Shown in pieces: positions 61,048 to 64,000 of a DNA stretch of 64,000 nucleotides. The position numbers and the translations under genes are program-made. The notes under the pieces were generated by a model. It saw nothing but the letters and a program-made list of their open reading frames with translations, was not told the DNA's origin and made no database searches. The DNA comes from Stenomitos frigidus_A (lineage in GTDB: Bacteria > Cyanobacteriota > Cyanobacteriia > Leptolyngbyales > Leptolyngbyaceae), in the NCBI RefSeq assembly GCF_963877135.1, contig NZ_CAWNSW010000160.1, positions 40,746 to 104,745 of the forward strand, in the 5' to 3' direction. Numbering within the stretch: position 1 is the stretch's first letter; each line of letters starts with the position of its first letter.

Positions 61048-62067
61048 TTAATCAATCTCTGGCACGACTAGACGGCTAATACCCGAACTTGAGGCGAGAG
61101 GCTTTAAGGGCTCTCTGGGCTCAGGTTCACAGGGCTGCAAGTTAGCGTAGCCAGCAAACTTGGGTAAAATCTCCCGACAGAAGGCTTCGGCGGCTTTCGA
61201 ACGGTAACGGTTGGGGTTAATGATGACGGATAGCATCCGCTTCACCACCACATCATCGATTCTGGCGCGATGCAGGACACCCATTTGTAGTTCTTTTTCG
61301 ATCGCTGAAATCGACACAAAGGCTGCCCCTAATCCCGACTGTACCGCGTTTTTAATGGCTTCGATCGAATTCAGCTCCATCTCGATCTTGAGGCGACGGG
61401 TTTCAATGCCGCAACGCGCCAAAACCTGATCGATGACTTTACGAATCGTGGACTGTGAATCTAACGCGATGAACTGGAGCTTATACAAATCATCTTTTTG
61501 AATCGTCTCCACTTTGGCTAAGGGATGAAAGACGGGCAGAATCAGTGCTAGTTCATCTTCAGCATAGGGAATAATTTCTAGAGAGTCTTGTAGTTCCGGT
61601 GAGATCTCACCCCCAATAATTGCAAGGTCGATTTGCCCATTCGCCACACTCCAGGAGGTACGACGCGTTGAGTGCACATGTAGCTGTACAGCCACATCAG
61701 GATACTGCTGCCGAAACACACCAATCATGCGCGGTAGTAGATAGGTACCCGTAGTTTGACTGGCTCCAATAATCAAGGTGCCGCCCTGGAGGTTTTGCAA
61801 ATCCTCGATCGCACGGCAGGTCTCCTGACAAAGCGTAAGAATCTTTTCTCCATAGCTCAACAGTAGATGTCCCGCTTCCGTAAGCTGTGCCCGTCTACCG
61901 CCTCGGTCAAACAGGGGCACATCCAACTGGCGTTCCAGATTTTGGACTTGTAAGCTAACGGCAGGCTGCGAAACGTACAAGCTATCAGCCGCACGCTTAA
62001 AACTTCCCTCGGCGGCAATCGCTTTGAGAATGCGTAACTGATCTAGAGTAAAAGGAAGGTCAGACAT
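61048..62067 (-). CDS. rbcR: LysR-type regulator RbcR
   Basis: A 339-residue LysR regulator, the RbcR/Ycf30 type that controls RuBisCO and other carbon-assimilation genes. The winged-helix N-terminus is diagnostic (MSDLPFTLDQLRILKAIAAE, SFKRAADSLYVSQPAVSLQV), then the effector domain with GGTLIIGASQTTGTYLLPRM and VHSTRRTSWSVANGQIDLAI. The C-terminal extension is Pro/Glu-rich. The frame is open 23 codons upstream, but MSDLPFTL is the family start. It lies 17 bases beyond the kinase and is divergent from a Roadblock-like gene. Confidence 0.93.
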   Translation of the reverse strand: MSDLPFTLDQLRILKAIAAEGSFKRAADSLYVSQPAVSLQVQNLERQLDVPLFDRGGRRAQLTEAGHLLLSYGEKILTLCQETCRAIEDLQNLQGGTLIIGASQTTGTYLLPRMIGVFRQQYPDVAVQLHVHSTRRTSWSVANGQIDLAIIGGEISPELQDSLEIIPYAEDELALILPVFHPLAKVETIQKDDLYKLQFIALDSQSTIRKVIDQVLARCGIETRRLKIEMELNSIEAIKNAVQSGLGAAFVSISAIEKELQMGVLHRARIDDVVVKRMLSVIINPNRYRSKAAEAFCREILPKFAGYANLQPCEPEPREPLKPLASSSGISRLVVPEID

Positions 62068-62242
62068 ACTGCTAAACCTGAGATTTTGGAGGAGCTGGAG
62101 TGTACCTACCTGCTGGTTTAGACGCGATAGAGCCATCAGGCAATCAATGCGCTTCTAACCCAGAAACCCTAACACAGTCAGCCGAATAGTCCCTAACAGT
62201 ACGTTATGCCATGTGTCGTATTGAAACGTAAATTAAAGAACT

Positions 62243-63133
62243 ATGAAACGGGAGGTTATTCAGGACTTTCTGAATTTACCAGGAATTGCAGGCGTTGCCC
62301 TAATGGATGGGCATTCTCGACCCTATTTTTGTGGTATCGATCAGACCTTGAACTTTCAACAAAAAGAAGCCCTTGCCCAAGGCATCTTACAAGTCGTTGA
62401 AACAATTCCTGATGACTTCGATACGTTTGAGTTTCAATTTATTGAACACCAGGTTCATCTCTACAAACTCGATCGAGGCATGGTTTTGCTGGTTTTGACG
62501 GGTTCCAATCTAGTCTATGCAGACTGTTTGGGCACCATCAAACAGCTTAAAGCCATTCTGCAAGAAAATATCCCAAACGCGATCGCCACCTTCCGTTTGA
62601 TTGCCGATAATATCCCTCTCACCAGTCTAAATAACCGCAGACACACTACTGAATCAGCGACGCTCATTGACGACCCCATCACGGTTAAGGCTCAGGACAC
62701 TCATGCTGCAGCACCCGCACTCGAGACGGTCACACCTCCCACACTCCTTGATCCACTTCCTGAGCAGACGTTAGCGTCACCTTCTGAGCCGATAACGCTG
62801 AAAGAGGCGATCGCCGCCCTTAACCAGCTCAGCCAATTCACAACTCAATATTTGGGCACCCATGTCATTACAAACTACTGGAAAGCCACACGGCCGCAGG
62901 TGGATTGGTTAGCCCCAGTTCAAATTGATCGCTCCGCTCAATTTTCCCTCACAGGAGAGTCATCCCAAAACGCTCTCACGCCTTTAACCGCTCAAGAGCA
63001 ACAGTGGCTTCAAGCATGGGTCGGCGCGTTCGTTAAACGGTGTACCCAGGTAATCCGCGATTTTCCCGCGATCATTGAGCAAAAAGCCCTGAACGAGAAG
63101 CAAAAAGCCCTTCTGCTTCCCCCCAACCTTTAG
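62243..63133 (+). CDS. Roadblock/LC7-like protein of unknown function
   Basis: A 296-residue soluble protein. The N-terminal ~120 residues have the Roadblock/LC7-like pattern (FLNLPGIAGVALMDG, GILQVVETIPDDFDTFEFQF, GMVLLVLTGSNLVYADCLG). A Pro/Thr-rich linker (about 130-180) leads to a helical C-terminal domain (ALNQLSQFTTQYLGTHVITN and EQQWLQAWVGAFVKRCTQVI). The function is unknown. A [2Fe-2S] ferredoxin gene follows 34 bases later, so they are likely co-transcribed. Confidence 0.75.
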   Translation: MKREVIQDFLNLPGIAGVALMDGHSRPYFCGIDQTLNFQQKEALAQGILQVVETIPDDFDTFEFQFIEHQVHLYKLDRGMVLLVLTGSNLVYADCLGTIKQLKAILQENIPNAIATFRLIADNIPLTSLNNRRHTTESATLIDDPITVKAQDTHAAAPALETVTPPTLLDPLPEQTLASPSEPITLKEAIAALNQLSQFTTQYLGTHVITNYWKATRPQVDWLAPVQIDRSAQFSLTGESSQNALTPLTAQEQQWLQAWVGAFVKRCTQVIRDFPAIIEQKALNEKQKALLLPPNL

Positions 63134-63167
63134 TCCTTAAAACACTTAACCCTTCTTGTAACGACTC

Positions 63168-63653
63168 ATGGTTAAAACCGTCAGACTCGAACCGATCGCG
63201 CAGAATACGTCTGTTGAAACCAACGGCAATCTCCTCTCAGTACTCATCAACAAAGATCTGGATGTTTTGAAAGAATGTGGTGGGCGAGGCATGTGTGCCA
63301 CCTGTCATATTTATGTGAAAGAGGGAATGGAATCACTCTCTCCTGTCAGTCGCCGCGAGCAACGCACGTTGGAGGTCATCACGACCTGCAAGCCACATTC
63401 CCGTCTGGCCTGCCAAGCAAGGGTTTTGCAGGATGGCGTTGTGGTTGAGCTGCCACCTGGTATGTACATCAACTCCATCAAGGATATTGAAGCGCTCATT
63501 GGCAGACGTGCCGACCAGGATCTGCTGCATCCCCTTACCGGGAAGGTACTCGTCGAAGCAGGCAAACTCATCACTCGCTCGACGCTCAAGCAAATTGAAG
63601 ACACAACCAGCTTCAATGTCGGCAACTATTTCTCTCTCACAACAGATTCTTAG
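63168..63653 (+). CDS. [2Fe-2S] ferredoxin with C-terminal extension
   Basis: A 161-residue ferredoxin. Cluster ligands are Cys37, Cys43, Cys46 and Cys82 (ECGGRGMCATC, RLACQ); Cys74 is extra. The C-terminal ~65 residues (VVELPPGMYINSIKDIEALI, then LLHPLTGKVLVEAGKLITRS) form an extension not found in PetF-type ferredoxins and recall the C-terminus of the partner family conserved in cyanobacteria. The stop TAG lies at the first bases of MITE-like copy B. It is downstream of the Roadblock-like gene. Confidence 0.88.
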   Translation: MVKTVRLEPIAQNTSVETNGNLLSVLINKDLDVLKECGGRGMCATCHIYVKEGMESLSPVSRREQRTLEVITTCKPHSRLACQARVLQDGVVVELPPGMYINSIKDIEALIGRRADQDLLHPLTGKVLVEAGKLITRSTLKQIEDTTSFNVGNYFSLTTDS

Positions 63654-63754
63654 GATCGTGGATTAAATAAAATCGACAAATTGTTTGCAGGTAGAGGCGC
63701 ACGGCCGTGCGCCCCTACGGAAAATGCCGGAGTGATTAAATTCGTGTTCCTTAG
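63651..63754. repeat. MITE-like element, copy B
   Basis: Almost identical to copy A (20146): TAGGATCGTGG at left, GTGTTCCTTAG at right, and a GTAGAGGCGCACGG...GCGCCCCTAC palindrome in the core. The left end includes the stop codon of the ferredoxin gene. Confidence 0.8.
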
Positions 63755-64000
63755 CAGAAAGCCATCGTCCAGCGTCTAACAAAGCTGGGGTGGACAGTAG
63801 TTTCATTGCAACACAGAGGAAGCGTATCCGGACTGTAGCTCAATATACTGTAGTCATTGATTACGTTCAGAGGATAGCGCTTCTCTCCGTACGTACTTGT
63901 ATATGTATATAGTTTCACATGTATAGAAGTTACGCATTGACAGAGAGCAGGAAATGTGATGACTCTAGATTAGTCTCCTAGCCCTTGGAAATCCGTCGTG
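63755..64000. other. Terminal spacer
   Basis: The last 246 bases hold no gene or motif I can support. Confidence 0.4.

Noticed and set aside
1..64000. tRNA, rRNA, tmRNA and insertion-sequence genes
   Set aside because: I looked for tRNA T-loop text and for transposase-like frames and found no convincing case.

Overview
The window is a stretch of cyanobacterial chromosome. It carries photosystem II genes (psbB, psbT, psbM, psbO), magnesium-chelatase subunit D (chlD), the cyanobacterial alkane-pathway acyl-ACP reductase, RbcR, SigF and many proteins with cyanobacteria-only domains (DUF3155, DUF3611, DUF2949, DUF4079, CCB). The HIP1 octamer GCGATCGC recurs throughout, and heptanucleotide tandem repeats of the cyanobacterial STRR kind are scattered about. 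No rRNA, tRNA, CRISPR array, insertion sequence or prophage was recognised. Genus cannot be fixed from this; the repeat load would fit a Leptolyngbya-like or other repeat-rich lineage.

Layout. 0-8.5 kb is a photosynthesis block: acyl-ACP reductase, a GNAT acetyltransferase, psbB-psbT facing a [2Fe-2S] ferredoxin and psbM, then psbO followed by sigF. 8.5-31 kb is rich in signalling: three multidomain histidine kinases, two stand-alone regulators (PadR, NarL type), an ethylene-receptor-like kinase overlapping a receiver-PAS-kinase, a degenerate ABC half-exporter and a kinase-like protein lacking its phosphoacceptor histidine, interleaved with SLH-domain, DUF3155, CCB, DUF3611 and clpB genes. 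30.7-44.6 kb holds chlD, small conserved proteins, a broken hicB, a Uma2 nuclease, the bolA-grxD pair, a PrcA-like calcium-type subtilase, an Rre1/Ycf29-like regulator, pgi, a RelE-type toxin-antitoxin pair and two genes of a NatI/Liv-type amino-acid importer. 44.6-49.3 kb is accessory: a secreted metallophosphoesterase behind PHO-box-like repeats, an odd small transcription unit, a HEPN-like protein with a small partner, a coiled-coil protein and a VapBC-like pair. A very long alpha-2-macroglobulin lipoprotein gene fills 49.3-55.1 kb. 55.4-64 kb has small exported proteins, DUF4079, a Tat-exported ferritin-like protein, a membrane-anchored PstS-like protein, a Ser/Thr kinase, rbcR, and a Roadblock-like protein followed by a second [2Fe-2S] ferredoxin.

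The observations most worth a second look are as follows. (1) Two 39-nt relics of the 3' end of the alpha-2-macroglobulin gene, differing from it only at synonymous sites, bracket small cassettes downstream of it. (2) A MITE-like family occurs in three copies with conserved ends and exchangeable palindromic cores. (3) Genome-repeat heptamers have been absorbed in frame into chlD and the macroglobulin gene. (4) The ethylene-receptor-like kinase has the full set of ligand-binding residues. (5) Tandem 11-bp PHO-box-like sites precede the phosphoesterase. (6) Two signalling or transport proteins have lost key catalytic residues, a kinase and an ABC exporter.
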